Below the pieces are notes generated by a model. It had not been told where the DNA came from. It saw only the letters and a program-made list of their open reading frames with translations, and ran no database searches. A DNA stretch of 64,000 bases. It comes from Berberis thunbergii. Taxonomy: Eukaryota > Streptophyta > Magnoliopsida > Ranunculales > Berberidaceae. Position numbers and translations under genes: made by a program. Positions 34,986 through 46,140 of this stretch are shown here, in pieces. How positions within the stretch are numbered: the first letter of the stretch is position 1; every line of letters starts with the position of its first letter. The stretch covers positions 1-64,000 of the forward strand of contig QNQO01010660.1 in the NCBI GenBank assembly GCA_003290165.1. The letters are read 5' to 3'.

Positions 34986-36378
34986 TCATCGTTGACTCCC
35001 GACACTCACAACATCTCCCCACATATCTGAAGCTATAGTTGTTCTCCATTCATTAGCCTTCTCTAGTTGTTGATCTTGGGTTTGAAAATTTTCTTCTTCT
35101 TCTTCCGACGGTGATGAAGGCTCGTCGTCTTCTTCAATTGGAACTTCATCAGAACGACATTCTTTACGAAGAAAGTTGTGCAATGCTACACACGCTAGCA
35201 TTAACTCCACTTGCGTTTTCTATGGAAATGGAGGCGCAGACTTAAAAATTGTAAATCGTGATTTAAATATACTAAATATCATCTCAATTACGTTTTCAAT
35301 GACGCATGATAAGCAGTTGGATTTTCGGGGTTGCGACCATGACAACTCAGTTGGATTTTCGGGGTTGCGACCATGACAAGCAAAATCTTGGAGATGATAT
35401 CGAACACCTCGAAATTGAGCTAAATAATTGGGACGAATTTCAAATCCACAATCAACTAAGAAATATTTTCTTGAAAATTCACCACACATTAGAGTATCAC
35501 ATAATAAACACACATATAATACATAATAAAAGTAATAACTATGTACCTTGTGGGACATGAAGGCTGTTACTACTCCTTGACAAAGCATATAATTTAACAC
35601 TTTAGAATCATGTGCTGAACCTTCCCATACACTTAGAACGTATATGAATTCCAAATCAAAGTTACAATCAGCTAATACATTTTGTGATACATTTCTGTGT
35701 CGATCACGATAATTAGCAACTTCACGCCCTGTTACCATTGCATGTATGTGTGTGCCATCAATAGCACCGATGCAATCCTAAAATAAATTCAAGATTTCAC
35801 AAAAATAACAAAAAAATAATAATAACAAAAATAATAGTAATAAAACATTTAGTACTTACCTTAAAGTAAGGGTAAAATCGTGTACTCTCCAATATTTTAA
35901 CTTGAGTTGTAGATCTAGGTTTGGCCATCATCTCTAGTGCTATTGTGTTTAAGGCCATAAGATTTTTGTTGAAATTTTTGCTTGTTGTGAAATGTGATTT
36001 CCTAAATGTGTCTTCAGTTTGACAATATCGAGAATTTTGACCAACGGTAAGAAAAAATGTTGCAAGCATTTCTTCAACACATATGAATCTTATGTCTTTC
36101 AGATTCGTTTTCTCTCTAACAATATTACATAGCTTCATAAACACACTAGGATACATACGATATAACTGCCGAAAGTGTTGAGGATCCTCACTTAATATTT
36201 TATGTATATAATTGTATCCAGTTCTTGTAATTGGACGTTCAATACATTCAACATGGTCGTCATCTATGATAATCATTAATGCATTTAAAACTTTAGTAGT
36301 TGCTTCTATTGCCATCATTAACAACTTTATGGTTTCATATTACATTTCCTCCAATTCTTCATCTTCCATTTGATACAT
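34986..36378 (-). pseudogene. PIF/Harbinger transposase (HARBI1/ALP1-like), disrupted
   Basis: A DDE nuclease of the Harbinger superfamily in three exons. Exon 1 (36378-35860) holds the N-terminal domain (RQLYRMYPSVFMKLC, IRFICVEEMLATFFLTVGQN, SRYCQTEDTF). Exon 2 (35777-35547) starts DCIGAIDGTHIHAMV with the first catalytic Asp, then VLSVWEGSAHDSKVL with the second. Exon 3 (35469-34986) has KYFLVDCGFEIRPNYLAQFR, RGVRYHLQDF and the catalytic Glu region VIENVIEMIFSIFKSRF. Introns have good GT-AG ends. Damage: a TAA at 36340-36342 near the start, a TAG at 35220-35222 before KTQVELMLACVALHNFL, and a 34-base tandem duplication near 35310-35380 beside NPENPTELS. The Myb-like partner gene lies just upstream. 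Confidence 0.9.
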
Positions 36379-36668
36379 TATAAAATCACCTAAATAAATT
36401 AATCGCATAATTAGAAATAAAATCAAAATACACCTTTTTATGTATAGTCAAGACAAAATTGAGTGAGCTAACACTGAAAAATAAATAATATCACCTAATT
36501 GCACATAAATAAAAGTATAATATTAAAGCAAACAAGTCTTAACATTCACCAAATTCTTAAACAAAATATCCAATAAAAAAATCTTAACCAAAATTCCAAA
36601 CATAAGATAAAAACATTAATAGTTCCAAGACACTCGAAAATGTTAAACATTATACCAAATAGCCATAC

Positions 36669-37700
36669 TCATTCCATATTGTACTGTATCCATGCCAAAC
36701 GTTCATCAAGTGACATTTTCACAAATGCGTCTTTCATTCCCAACTTATTAACCAATTCAAGTGCTTTGAAACGATCATGATTATCCATGTTTGGAATCTC
36801 TTTGATAGAATTCCAAATGTTGTTTTTTCTCTATCATGTTCTCTTTTTCCATTAAGCCGCGTATTCCTTGAATTTCACTTACAATTGTACTAAATGAATC
36901 CATGCCAACACAAAATTTTTCTAGAAGGTCAGTTCGAGTGGGGGTCTCAGTTGGGGTACCATATGCTTGATACTCTGTTCTAGCTCTCCTTCTTGGAAGA
37001 AGCTTTTTCAGTAGGGGCCTCCAAATTTGTATCTAGGAAAGGTGGTGAAGTATAATCGCTAAGTGACAGAGTTTGGTATTAGGTTTCATAAACCTCGTTG
37101 TTATCATCGAACTTGTTCTCATTTTCTTCAAGTCCATATGTTCTAGCATCGGTACCATCGCCCAATCCAAGTGCATTTTTCCCAATAGCTGTTCCATTGC
37201 CAAAAATAATTTGCAAATCCTCATAATCTTCAAATGATCCATTGCGAAGATTTTTTATGTTTGGGTGGGACTGTTAAAAAAAAGAACAAAAAATATATTA
37301 TTAATATTATGAAGGTGTAATTTATCATTATAAAATAAAATTAAACATAAATAAAATATCACCTTAAAGTAGTCTTCCCATACTTCATTATCAGCCGTGA
37401 ACTTCTTTGAGACAACGTCCCATCCAAATCCAGTATTATAGCGCAAAAGATCAACAAAAGTTTGATATTGGTTCTTAAACCATTTCATTCGGTTCTGATA
37501 GTGTTTATAGGTGTTTTGGAACCCTAGCTTTTCATTGAGAATTGGAAGTATCTTGGTTTATACTGTTTGCTTGCTTATCGCACCACTAGCATCACTTCAA
37601 CCATGTTTGATGCCTTCAACAAATAGTCCTAACAACATCTTGCTTTCTTGCAAGGTCCATTGGTTATATTGCCCCTTTCCTGGTTTTGAATCTCCTATTT
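36669..37700 (-). pseudogene. Harbinger ORF1: Myb/SANT-like DNA-binding protein, disrupted
   Basis: Read on the minus strand, exon 1 (about 37700-37363) contains a trihelix/Myb-like domain (QWTLQESKMLLGLFVEGIK, NRMKWFKNQYQTFVDLL, SKKFTADNEVWEDYFK). Exon 2 (37270-36669) continues from SHPNIKNLRNG to an end LDERLAWIQYNME-stop, typical of the accessory ORF1 of plant PIF/Harbinger elements, which imports and positions the transposase. A TGA replaces a Trp codon in exon 1 (about 37600), and the second exon has frame changes near 36830-37080. The donor is GTGATA and the acceptor AACAG. Confidence 0.82.
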
Positions 37701-37717
37701 ATGATGCTACTAGATAA

Positions 37718-38204
37718 CAAGTTCCAAAGATTTTAACATAAATCACAAAGTAGGTAATTTCAATATTATTACAGAGTAGATAATACCATCTATATCAAAT
37801 AGTATGACAACTACCAATTTCTAAACATTAAGTTGTTAATAAACAATACCAACATATACAATAAATAAAAATGTAGCTAGTTTATGTTGTTTCAGTATGA
37901 ACAGTTGGCTACTAATATCTCAGCTAAAGTTGTAACTCTCAGTCACACTATAAACACATCCACACCTACCCCACTCAAACCGACCTTCATCTCCTCCCTT
38001 CCCAAACCTCTCTCTTGAATACCAAATCTCCTCCACTGCTCTCTCCCTCTCCTAATTAATAAATCTTGAATGCAAAATCTCCTCTACACACATCCATTGC
38101 TCTCTCCCTCTCCCCATTCAAAGAGTATTGCTCATGGTTACCCACCGAAACCAGAAGAAGAATAAAAGAAACAAAAGCTTGATACAGTTGCAGCAGTAGC
38201 AAAG
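37718..38204. other. Harbinger interior; leader of the COG7 fragment
   Basis: AT-rich sequence to about 37960, then a CT-rich 5'-UTR-like stretch (CTCTCCCTCTCC repeated at 38037 and 38099) leading directly into the COG7-like ATG at 38205. No further gene is seen. Confidence 0.4.
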
Positions 38205-38491
38205 ATGATGGTAGATTGGGAGCGTTCGCAGAAGAAAATTTTGACACAAAGAAATGGATCAATAGTGTTGTTGCGACCCAATTTCGTCACCCATAAGATG
38301 ATTCATCATCACTAGAAAAGAAATTGGTAGATCTAGAGATGAAAATTTTCAGGGAAATGTCCAAAGAGAGCGCTGCTTCACTTAAAGAGCAGAGCGCCAC
38401 ATCTCTCCTTCGCGTCCCTCGAGCCACTCGAGATGTCATTCGTCTCTTCAACGATGCTCTCTCTCTCCGATCTTTCATTTCTGGTCATCAT
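38205..38491 (+). pseudogene. COG7 (conserved oligomeric Golgi complex subunit 7) N-terminal fragment
   Basis: The plus strand reads MMVD then, after a one-base shift, LGAFAEENFDTKKWINSVV, RHP-stop-DDSSSLEKKLVDLEMK, SAASLKEQSATSLLRVPRAT and RDVIRLFNDALSLRSFISG before the similarity ends. This is the first-exon region of plant COG7, a subunit of the Golgi tethering complex. Only about 95 of some 830 residues are present. A Gln-to-stop change (TAA near 38270) and the frameshift make it non-functional. It lies in the opposite orientation to the Harbinger genes beside it, with its 5'-UTR-like leader. It is best read as a captured or transposed host-gene fragment. Identity is from remembered family motifs. 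Confidence 0.8.
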
Positions 38492-39052
38492 TAGGGTTCA
38501 CTCATCACTGATCGACTCAACCAAGCTCTCCTTCTAGCTTGCACTCATCACCGATCGACTCCATCGACTCCATGATCGAAAATAGACAACAATGGTGTGT
38601 GTGGTGCAAGTAGGGACGGTGTGGTGAGATTGACTCTGGCCGGTGTCGTGCGATGGACTCTGCTCGACATTGTGCTAGACCAGTTTTGAACAGAGACACT
38701 TTGAAAATTCTATGCATGTGTGGCTCAAGCGATTCTATTAATTAGTATTGGCTTGAAAGTCAAGAGGTGTTTTTGTAATTGTGGTTTCCCTTCCTATTCA
38801 ATGGAGAAGCTTCTTAACCTGAACAAGCCATGTATTGATTGTTTATTTTTGTACTATTTATTTGCTGATAGGTCTTTGCGTTTGAGAAAGAGACAGTTTG
38901 AAAAGACAGAGTTCAAAGAAAAAAACCCTATTTTTTTTTTTTGTTCAACAGCGTGAAAAAACCTTTAAAAAAATGAAAACACGACAAAGAAAACCTTTTT
39001 TTTAATAACACAACAAAAACAAATAAAAAAAGGGAAAAAGGTTGGAAACATA

Positions 39053-39180
39053 CCTGAGACAAAGAAGAAACTAGAGTCGAAGGAGAAACCCAAAACGCAC
39101 AGTGTTGGTGGGAGAGAGGAATGAGAGAAATTGAAATCCGAGGGGAAGAGGCTGGATTTGAAAGGGTTTTGGTATTTATA
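39053..39180 (-). promoter_or_regulatory. TATA box and untranslated first exon with splice donor
   Basis: On the minus strand a TATA box (TATAAATACC, 39171-39180) is followed about 30 bases later by a CT-rich leader and a strong donor CTCAG/GTATGT (exon end 39054). This looks like the promoter and first non-coding exon that would drive the Harbinger genes to its left, although other sequence now lies between. No ATG-initiated frame is convincing. Confidence 0.45.
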
Positions 39181-39239
39181 CCTTTCACACACAAATCCTT
39201 CAAAGTCCACCAATTCAACAAATCCATCAAAATTCACTG

Positions 39240-39475
39240 CCTTTTGAATACTCTCCCCCCCCCCCCCCCCCGATTTTGGTGGACTTTTGAAAAACATGAA
39301 TTGAATACCCCCTGATTTTGATGGATTATAAAACAATATTTTAAAATCTGTATTTGAATACCCTTAGATTTACATGTATTATTTTAAATCCTTAATTGAA
39401 TACCCTATATTTTAATGGATTTTAAAATCTTTCACAGTATATTAAAATCCATAATTGAATACCCCAATATACATT
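39240..39475. repeat. Subterminal-type repeats and C17-class homopolymer
   Basis: The word TTGAATACCC recurs about every 35-50 bases (39302, 39353, 39398, 39455), interspersed with GATTTTGATGGATT / TTAAAATCC words, after a run of about 17 C (39256). Regularly spaced terminal repeats like these are common at the ends of DNA transposons. They may be the 5' end of the Harbinger element, but no matching inverted end was found near 34.8 kb. Confidence 0.5.
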
Positions 39476-40057
39476 TGATCACTATAAGAAAACATAGAAG
39501 ATAGGTGAGATTTGAACCCATCAGTATTCCAAAGAGTCTTAGAGCCATGGGTACCGATGGGTTGAAGATTTCTTCATTATAAACAGAAACCCCATGAGAG
39601 ACTGGAACCAAAACGAGTTTAAAAAGATGGGTTTTAGTTACCTGATTAGGGCATGAAAATGCACTTTATACAAAGTTAATTATTATCACTTATTAAGATT
39701 ATTTTAATAATTGATCAAATTATTTGGCAAGTGTGGTCTTTCGGAAGATTCTATGTTTTAGTGTGTTGTTGCAGGTAGAAGATTCTTTCTTTTCTAATTA
39801 GAATTCCAGCATTTTCAGCTCAGTCTAAATGGGAACAACTTTTACTCCATAAATCTAATTCAAATTATGGTTGCTAATTAAATTAAAGGAAAAGAAATTG
39901 TCTTCTTTTCTATTTTTGAATTCCAAGAATTCTAGAGCACGTATCAGTAAATTATGGATAACTTTTGCTGCACAAATTCAATTAAGGTGATTCTTGTTGT
40001 TAATTAAAGCTAAGAGACGGGGCTACAACTCTCATGTAGACCACTTTACCACATTAA

Positions 40058-41067
40058 GGCTCTGCTTGGTACACGGTAAAACAATGCATAATGGAAAAGT
40101 TTACGACTGTTACATAAATTGGGTGCTTGGTTGGCTTTACGGAATACAGTAATTGAAATTTGAATTCAAGACATCTACATCTCCTAATTATAAAATTCTA
40201 CAAAACTTTGCGGGATAAAATCTCCCTCATTACTTTGCAAAACTCTCATCATCTCCTCGAGTACTTTCAATTCATTCGTAAACACCCCAACTACCATCGT
40301 TTTCACAACTACCATCATCGCCACTACCACGACCACCATACCAAAACCATCGCCACCACCACCGCCTTCACCTTGAGAACTACCACTACCATAGCATAAT
40401 CACCACAACCAACACCACCTCACTATTACCACCATAACCGTTGCCATCACACTCCACCACTGCCATTGCTACTACCACAACCACCATAGCCACCACTACT
40501 ACTACCACCATCATCACCACAACCATAACAAAACCATCACAACCACCACCACCACCACCACCATAACATAACAACCACCACCGCCATTGCCACTACCATT
40601 ACCACCATAGTCACCACTACTACTACCACCACCACCGCTGTCACCACAACCATCACAACTACCACCACCAATTTCACTATACCACCATAATCGTTGTTGC
40701 CGTCACAAGCACTATAACAACCACAACTACCATAGCATAATCACCACAACTACCACCACCTTTACTACTACAACCACCACAACCACCACAACCACCATAA
40801 CACTGCAACTATCACCACCACCACCACAACCACCGCCATTGCCCCCGCCACTACCATCATTGTTCACATTTTCAATCACAATCACGACCACTATGACCAT
40901 GTCACAATTATAACTACTACCATCATCAACACCACCCACATTCATTTGTCTGATTTGCATTAGTTTTCTTTAATTACTACCAAGCATCTGTAAAGTAATG
41001 CATTACAAACTAATGCATCTGCATCAATATGCAAAATGCATTATTTTACAGTGTACCAAGTGGAGCC
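40058..41067. mobile_element. Harbinger-type MITE with expanded ACC microsatellite
   Basis: Ends GGCTCTGCTTGGTACAC...GTAAAACAATGCATA and TGCATTATTTTACAGTGTACCAAGTGGAGCC are inverted repeats of about 32 bases. TAA flanks both sides (40055-40057 and 41068-41070). About 640 bases of imperfect ACC/CCA triplets fill the middle. Open frames there (Val/Gly-rich on the minus strand) are only low-complexity artefacts. Confidence 0.8.
40300..40945. repeat. Imperfect (ACC)n microsatellite, about 640 bases
   Basis: Near-continuous ACC/ATC/ACT triplets interrupted by CATAGCATAATC-type units that recur at about 40390, 40560 and 40730. This points to expansion of a higher-order unit of roughly 170 bases as well as of the triplet. 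Confidence 0.9.
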
Positions 41068-42090
41068 TAAGTCTTTTGTAACGAGAAAAATGAGACAATT
41101 AAGATAGAAGAATCTATTTTTTTTTTTTTTGGAAAAGAGTTTTTTTCAAGAAATACTTTGGAGAGTTGTATCCTTGAGGAAGTGGGAGAGTCATATTCTT
41201 AAATAGGGCTAAAACCTGAAAAAGAAGAGGAGGAGAATACACACAATTTTCGTTAGATTTCTTTGGAGATGTATTCGGCTAGGCTAAGTTTCAAGCAAGG
41301 CGAAGAGATGAATTCCTACATGTAGCTAATTTGATTGGTATTTTATTTAGTTTTTATGTTTTCACGATGAATAATGGTATTTGAGAATTTTTCTTTATTT
41401 AATATAGAAGTTATGTTTTCGTGTGACAGTTGATTATGTTTTCTTTTTCCATAGATTCTTTTAATCCGGTAATTGTTTTCTTCTTCTCCATACAAGTCTA
41501 GTTATGTTGTTCTTAGTGTGGAATATTAGGGTTCAGTTGATTCCGTTAGATTGGTTATATGTGATCGATGGTCTTTTACTGCATTATTTCTCCGGATATA
41601 TCGTCGATTTAAGATATCATATATGACAAGTATTTGTGCTTTCTAGAAAAAAAGGGAATTCTAATATTTATTTATATTAGACTATAGTGGCAAGAAAAAA
41701 GATTATTTTTCGGTTATGTTGTTTAGGTCGTGAAACTCATAACTGAGTTATCATGACTGAATCAATACAAGTTGAAGCAGTGAAATCTAGGAGGAATTCT
41801 TGGATCCTTGTGATTTTTCGTTCTTAATTCTATTCACCTAAATTCAATTGCTTCTTTTTTTCTCAAGATTTTCTTAGTTTTAGTTCATTGTTTTGTTGGT
41901 ATTACTTTAAAACTATTTGTAGATGTCTTTCCTCGTGGGATCAACACCCATTCTCTATTGCATTGACCACATGCATTGTTTTTGCGTAATCATTACCAGA
42001 ACTTGATGAGGTTGATTTTGTTGAGCTTTCGTCGATACACTTTTCGTGCGCCATCTTGAAACCATGAAACAAGTCGATTCAGTTCAAGAT

Positions 42091-42939
42091 ATCAAAAGGG
42101 GCGAACTAATGTGAAGATGAAAAATTAAAAGGAAGGAGAAGTAGAGAACTAGATCTGTCAGAGAGAAGCCTTCCTTGCGAGCAATTGGTATGAGAAGACC
42201 ATTTCTACTTCGATGAGATTCTTCGTTTTCAAGAATCAAAAGAAAATCGCAAAAACCAATTTGAGATCCGCGAATTAGGGATGGGAGGGGTTGATCTGGG
42301 GCAGTGGAGGGGAGGGGTGGGGTGGGAAGGGTTTGATTGAGAAGATCAGTTGAGGGAAGGGGCAGGCTTGAAGATCTGGGGTGGTGGAGGGGAGAAGATT
42401 AAACTCTCTCGATCTCCTTGATCCATTGCTCTCCCTCCCTCTCTCTCTCTCAATGGTGTACCTTTGACCTTTAGTTAGATAGAGCGGAGGAGCGAAAAAG
42501 CGATTTTATAAAAATTTAAGTGAAATCCAGCGATTTCATGTTTTAAGTTCACGCTTCCTTTTCTATAGTGCTTTCAAATTATAATGTTATTGCACTTGAC
42601 TTTTCATAGCACAAGTGTAAAAAATGCTATTATCAAATGTTATAAATGAGGATTTGTGATGTGGTGTAGTGTAATGCAATCTAATAAAACGAGATACAAA
42701 CAAATACAAGCAACATCTATCACCAAAAAGATTAACAGCCAAATGAAATAATCCAAAACTAACAAAGTATTATTGAGAATTTGATCAAGTTTCATAATTT
42801 ACTGATGAAACTGGACTTTCGAATTATATTTATTTTCACGACTAAAAAATAAAATAAAAATCCTAATGATCTTGTAATAACATCCACAAGTAAAAGACAA
42901 TGGGTCAAAATGATTGTTCTTAGCATATGCTCATCAGGG
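42091..42939. other. No gene recognised
   Basis: Contains a GGGGAGGGGTGGGG-rich patch (42290-42400), a CT-rich patch (42430-42460) and AT-rich sequence. A TTTTCTATAGTG at 42559-42570 resembles a CACTA end but has no matching target duplication. Confidence 0.35.
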
Positions 42940-43832
42940 TCTTTCTTGATTCCATTAATATTAAATTGTCTTGTAATATAGACATGGAATAGAAGAAAGG
43001 ATTCCTCATCTTACCATAATAGTGTGAATATTATATGGGACATGCATACTAATCGACAAAAAAAACATGTCAACAAATTAAGCTAGCTCCTACCACTTGC
43101 ACCTTTAATTGTTAGAGCTTCTCCAACTCGGTTGAGGCTAAATTTGTACAAGTGGCAATTTAATGAGTTGAGACTCTAATTTGTGTCTCCAACAAACTCA
43201 TTATGGGTGACATGGCTTTTCTTGAACTCAACATGATTGGTTTCACTCGTCAAAATCAAGGAACAATTTCTTATAGTTTATTGTTTAATAGGAAAAAATA
43301 ACTGAGTCTCACCAATTTGACTGTGAATGAGAATCTCAATTCATCACATCCCATCAACTATCCAATTTATAATAAAGAAAGATATTTAAGAAGATCTAAT
43401 GCGGTTTTGGTTTTTTTTTTTTTTTTTTAAAGCAAGAAGCGGTTTGAAGGATTCCTAAACTTTTATAGTAATAAAAAAAATATGAATCAAATACAAGTGC
43501 TCATAATATCTAATGAGATTGTTGTTGAGAATTTACACAAAAAAAAAAAATCTCTTTTCTCTTCAACATTGAGAGCTCCTTAAATGATAATATTTTAATC
43601 TATTTAATAAGTAGCATCACATTGAGGTTGAATAATTTGTCTTAGCATGCTCAGGGTCTTTCTTGATTCCATTTATATTAAATTGTATTAATAATATATA
43701 TGGAAAAGAAGAAAGGATTCCTCATCTTACCATTATAGGGTGAATATTATATGGGACATGCATGCTATATATATTGAACAAACAAACAAACAAATTATGG
43801 AAGGAGCCTACCACTTGCACCTTTGTTAGATT
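42940..43832. repeat. Directly repeated promoter-region segment upstream of copy C
   Basis: A segment of roughly 170 bases (GGGTCTTTCTTGATTCCATT, AAAGGATTCCTCATCTTACC, ATTATATGGGACATGCAT, CTACCACTTGCACCTTT) occurs at about 42940-43115 and again at about 43645-43830 in the same orientation. A decayed version lies at 27940-28020, upstream of copy B's CACTA insertion. The duplication is part of the lipid-phosphatase upstream region. Confidence 0.8.
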
Positions 43833-44047
43833 AACTATTCTCTTTCTGCGACTTATTTGAACATCTCAATGGAATCTAATTCATAGTCACAAACTTTCAA
43901 TGCACCCATAGCAATCACAGCTAGTCCTTTCCTGATCTTAACTCCTTGCTAGTTTCTCTGTTTTCATGACCCCAAAGCTAGCTAGCCATTCTACTACTAC
44001 TACTACTCATGAGTCAGAATTAATGGCAACTTCAACTATCTGCAAAA

Positions 44048-44668
44048 ATGCAGATTATATATGATGTTGAATCCATTTTGAATAATAGCTTAATGTTTCG
44101 CTTTGAGGATGATGATGATTTTAAACCACGAGGACTCGAAGGGATGATCAATAAATCAAGCAAGTGGTTTGTTGCTGCACTCACCATTGGTCTTATTCTA
44201 TGGAGACATGATGCCCAATCCATGTGGGCAGTATTGGGATGTGTAATGAATGCATGGCTTTCACTCACTCTAAAACATATAATCAAGCAAGAGAGGCCTT
44301 ACCCAAAGGTTAAATCTGGTCCAGGAATGCCATCTTCGCATGCCCAATTCATCTTCTTCACTTTCATCTTTGTTGTTAGAACAATGGTGAAGTTTAAAGG
44401 GATCAACCAGGTCACATGTTCGTATATTGTGCTTGCGTTGGTTCATGGATCCTATCTTTCATGGCTAAGAATCTCTCAACGGTTTCATACCATTACTCAA
44501 GTCGTTGCTGGGGCTGTTGTTGGAACCGTTTTCTCAAGTTTGTGGTTCCAAGCATGGGATGCATTTATCTTCCATGCATTCGTCCAATTCTTCTGGGTTA
44601 GAATTTTGGTGGTTTTTGGATCCATTGCTTCTTGTTTGGGTTATTTAAGTCGTGTTAGAAGAAAATGA
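44048..44668 (+). CDS. Lipid phosphate phosphatase epsilon-like (PAP2 family), open copy C
   Basis: A 206-residue single-exon PAP2-family membrane phosphatase. Motif C1 is KHIIKQERP (residues about 77-85, K-x6-RP), C2 is PSSHAQ (about 95), and C3 is RISQRFHTITQ (about 137-147), where the family's usual final Asp is Gln. From memory, plant LPP epsilon proteins also have Gln there. Several hydrophobic segments (around residues 39-75, 100-130, 145-165 and 185-200) are consistent with an integral membrane protein. LPP epsilon proteins dephosphorylate phosphatidate or related lipid phosphates at the plastid envelope. The usual plastid transit peptide is absent: copies A and B start about 20-25 codons further upstream, but in copy C the equivalent ATG context is mutated and a short insertion (TATA, near 44055) shifts that frame. 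The start at 44048 is therefore the first in-frame Met. It may be expressed as a shorter protein or be an early-stage pseudogene. Confidence 0.85.
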   Translation: MQIIYDVESILNNSLMFRFEDDDDFKPRGLEGMINKSSKWFVAALTIGLILWRHDAQSMWAVLGCVMNAWLSLTLKHIIKQERPYPKVKSGPGMPSSHAQFIFFTFIFVVRTMVKFKGINQVTCSYIVLALVHGSYLSWLRISQRFHTITQVVAGAVVGTVFSSLWFQAWDAFIFHAFVQFFWVRILVVFGSIASCLGYLSRVRRK

Positions 44669-45184
44669 ACCAACCAGTTAGCCGGATCCTGCTTGTGTTG
44701 AACAAACTCACAATCAGTCAAGTGTAAAGTAAATTCAAAATGTACAATAAAATTGCCTTTCGTCTGATTTAAGTGGTTATTGATTAATTATAAGATGACT
44801 CATTCTAAATGGTTTTATGTCACACGGTTATATAGCTTACCATACTTTAGGGTATATATGTTTGATAGCGCAAAATGGATTTCGAAGAAAATCTTCATTT
44901 TCCTTGAGAATTCATTTTAGAGAAAACACAAAGGCTTAAGCCTCATTATTGCTTCACACCTTGCTCAGAAAGACCACCCTAGTTCCAAGTTAAGCCATTT
45001 TACTTATTGGATCGAGAGTGGCTTCAACGTCATCCAATTCATGGAGGAGAAGTGCAAGCAAACTTGCATTACAAGAACTATGTGTGATTTTGGAAAGCTT
45101 ATTCAAGCTATAGACATTGACTTGTTACATAATTATTTAACCATAGCTTTACATCCTCCAACACAGTCATAGACTTGAAAACAT
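44669..45184. other. 3' flank of copy C, no gene recognised
   Basis: Short 3'-UTR-like sequence followed by unassigned DNA. The last three bases (CAT, 45182-45184) are the left TSD of the CACTA element. Confidence 0.4.
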
Positions 45185-46140
45185 CACTACTACAAATATT
45201 AGCTTAGGTAACGCCACTTAGATAACGCTTTTTTAAAGAGCTATCCAAGTGGGCACTAGGATAGCGCTTATTTGTCTTTAAAAAAAAATTAAAAAAAAAA
45301 CACTACAATAGCGCTTTTAATTTTTTTTTTCAGTTAAGCGCTATCTTAGTTATGTCTTAGATAGCGCTTTAAAAAACGCTATGAGAAAAAACGTTACCAA
45401 AGCTACCATAGCGCTTTTAAAGTGCTTGCATAGCGCTTCCGAAGCGCTATGCTACTTACATTTAGGATAGCGCTTCGATTTTAATCAAATATCAAATTAA
45501 ATCTCTTTTTTGCAGATCTTGATACGATCGGACGGTTAAGATCACAAACCCTCATTTTTCATTTTTTCAGATTTGGTTTACTCGACATTTAGAATTCCCC
45601 TTCTCAAACACACAGAGAGGCGATGAGGCGAGGAGGCAAGGAACCGAGGCGACGAACCAGAGGAGGCGAGGAGGCGAGGAACCGAGGAAGGAGGCGACTC
45701 AGGTCCAAGTAAGACTGATCGATTTTTTCCTTTTTTCAGATCCAAGTAAGAAAGCCAGAAGAGAGAAGAAGAAGAAATCGAAGGGAAGAAGACTGAAAGA
45801 CTTGGAGGAAATCGAAGGAAGAAGAAGAAGAAATCGAAGAAGAAGGAAGACGAAGAGAGAAGAAGAACAAATCGAAGGAAGACGAACTCAGAAGTAGAAG
45901 AAACTCAGACTCAGAGATCAGATCTGGACCTTTGGTAAGTGGTAACCTGCTTCTTTGGTGGCTTTTTCGTTCTGTTCTTCTTCAAACCTGCGAATCTGCG
46001 ATGGTTTATGGTTTTGTTCTTCTTCAAACCTGCGATGGTTTAGATCTGTTCTTCTTCGTTTTGTTCTGTAATTCTGTTTTTCTTTGGTTTATTGTTTTGC
46101 AAGAACAACTCAAGTGGCAGAATAGGCCCTGAGTTGTGAT

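Larger units (their letters stand above)
39642..42090 (+). mobile_element. Possible long gypsy-type LTR remnant, carrying a MITE
   Basis: The start TGATTAGGGCATGAAAATGC and the end region (CCTCGTGGGATCAACACCC at 41934, then CTTTTCGTGCGCCATC near 42040) resemble the two ends of long plant gypsy LTRs, which usually finish before a TGGCGCC-type primer site. The MITE at 40058-41067 interrupts it. No coding sequence, no second LTR and no clear TSD were found, so this is only a suggestion. Confidence 0.3.

Noticed and set aside
38287..38478. 63-codon minus-strand frame rich in Arg and Ser
   Set aside because: It is antisense to the COG7 fragment, which explains the sequence.
40300..40945. CRISPR-like repeated array
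   Set aside because: The repeats are triplets with no constant repeat/unique spacer pattern, and the DNA is a plant nuclear genome.
40386..40960. Minus-strand frames rich in Val and Gly (62 and 77 codons)
   Set aside because: They are translations of the ACC microsatellite. Low complexity, no gene context.
39480..42570. Possible CACTA element (CACTATAAGAAAAC ... TTTTCTATAGTG)
   Set aside because: The ends are similar, but the flanking triplets GAT and CTT do not match and no subterminal repeats are seen.
22792..44668. Origin of the lipid-phosphatase copies by retroposition (they are intronless)
   Set aside because: Upstream and downstream flanks are shared between copies and no poly-A tails or TSDs are seen, which fits segmental duplication.
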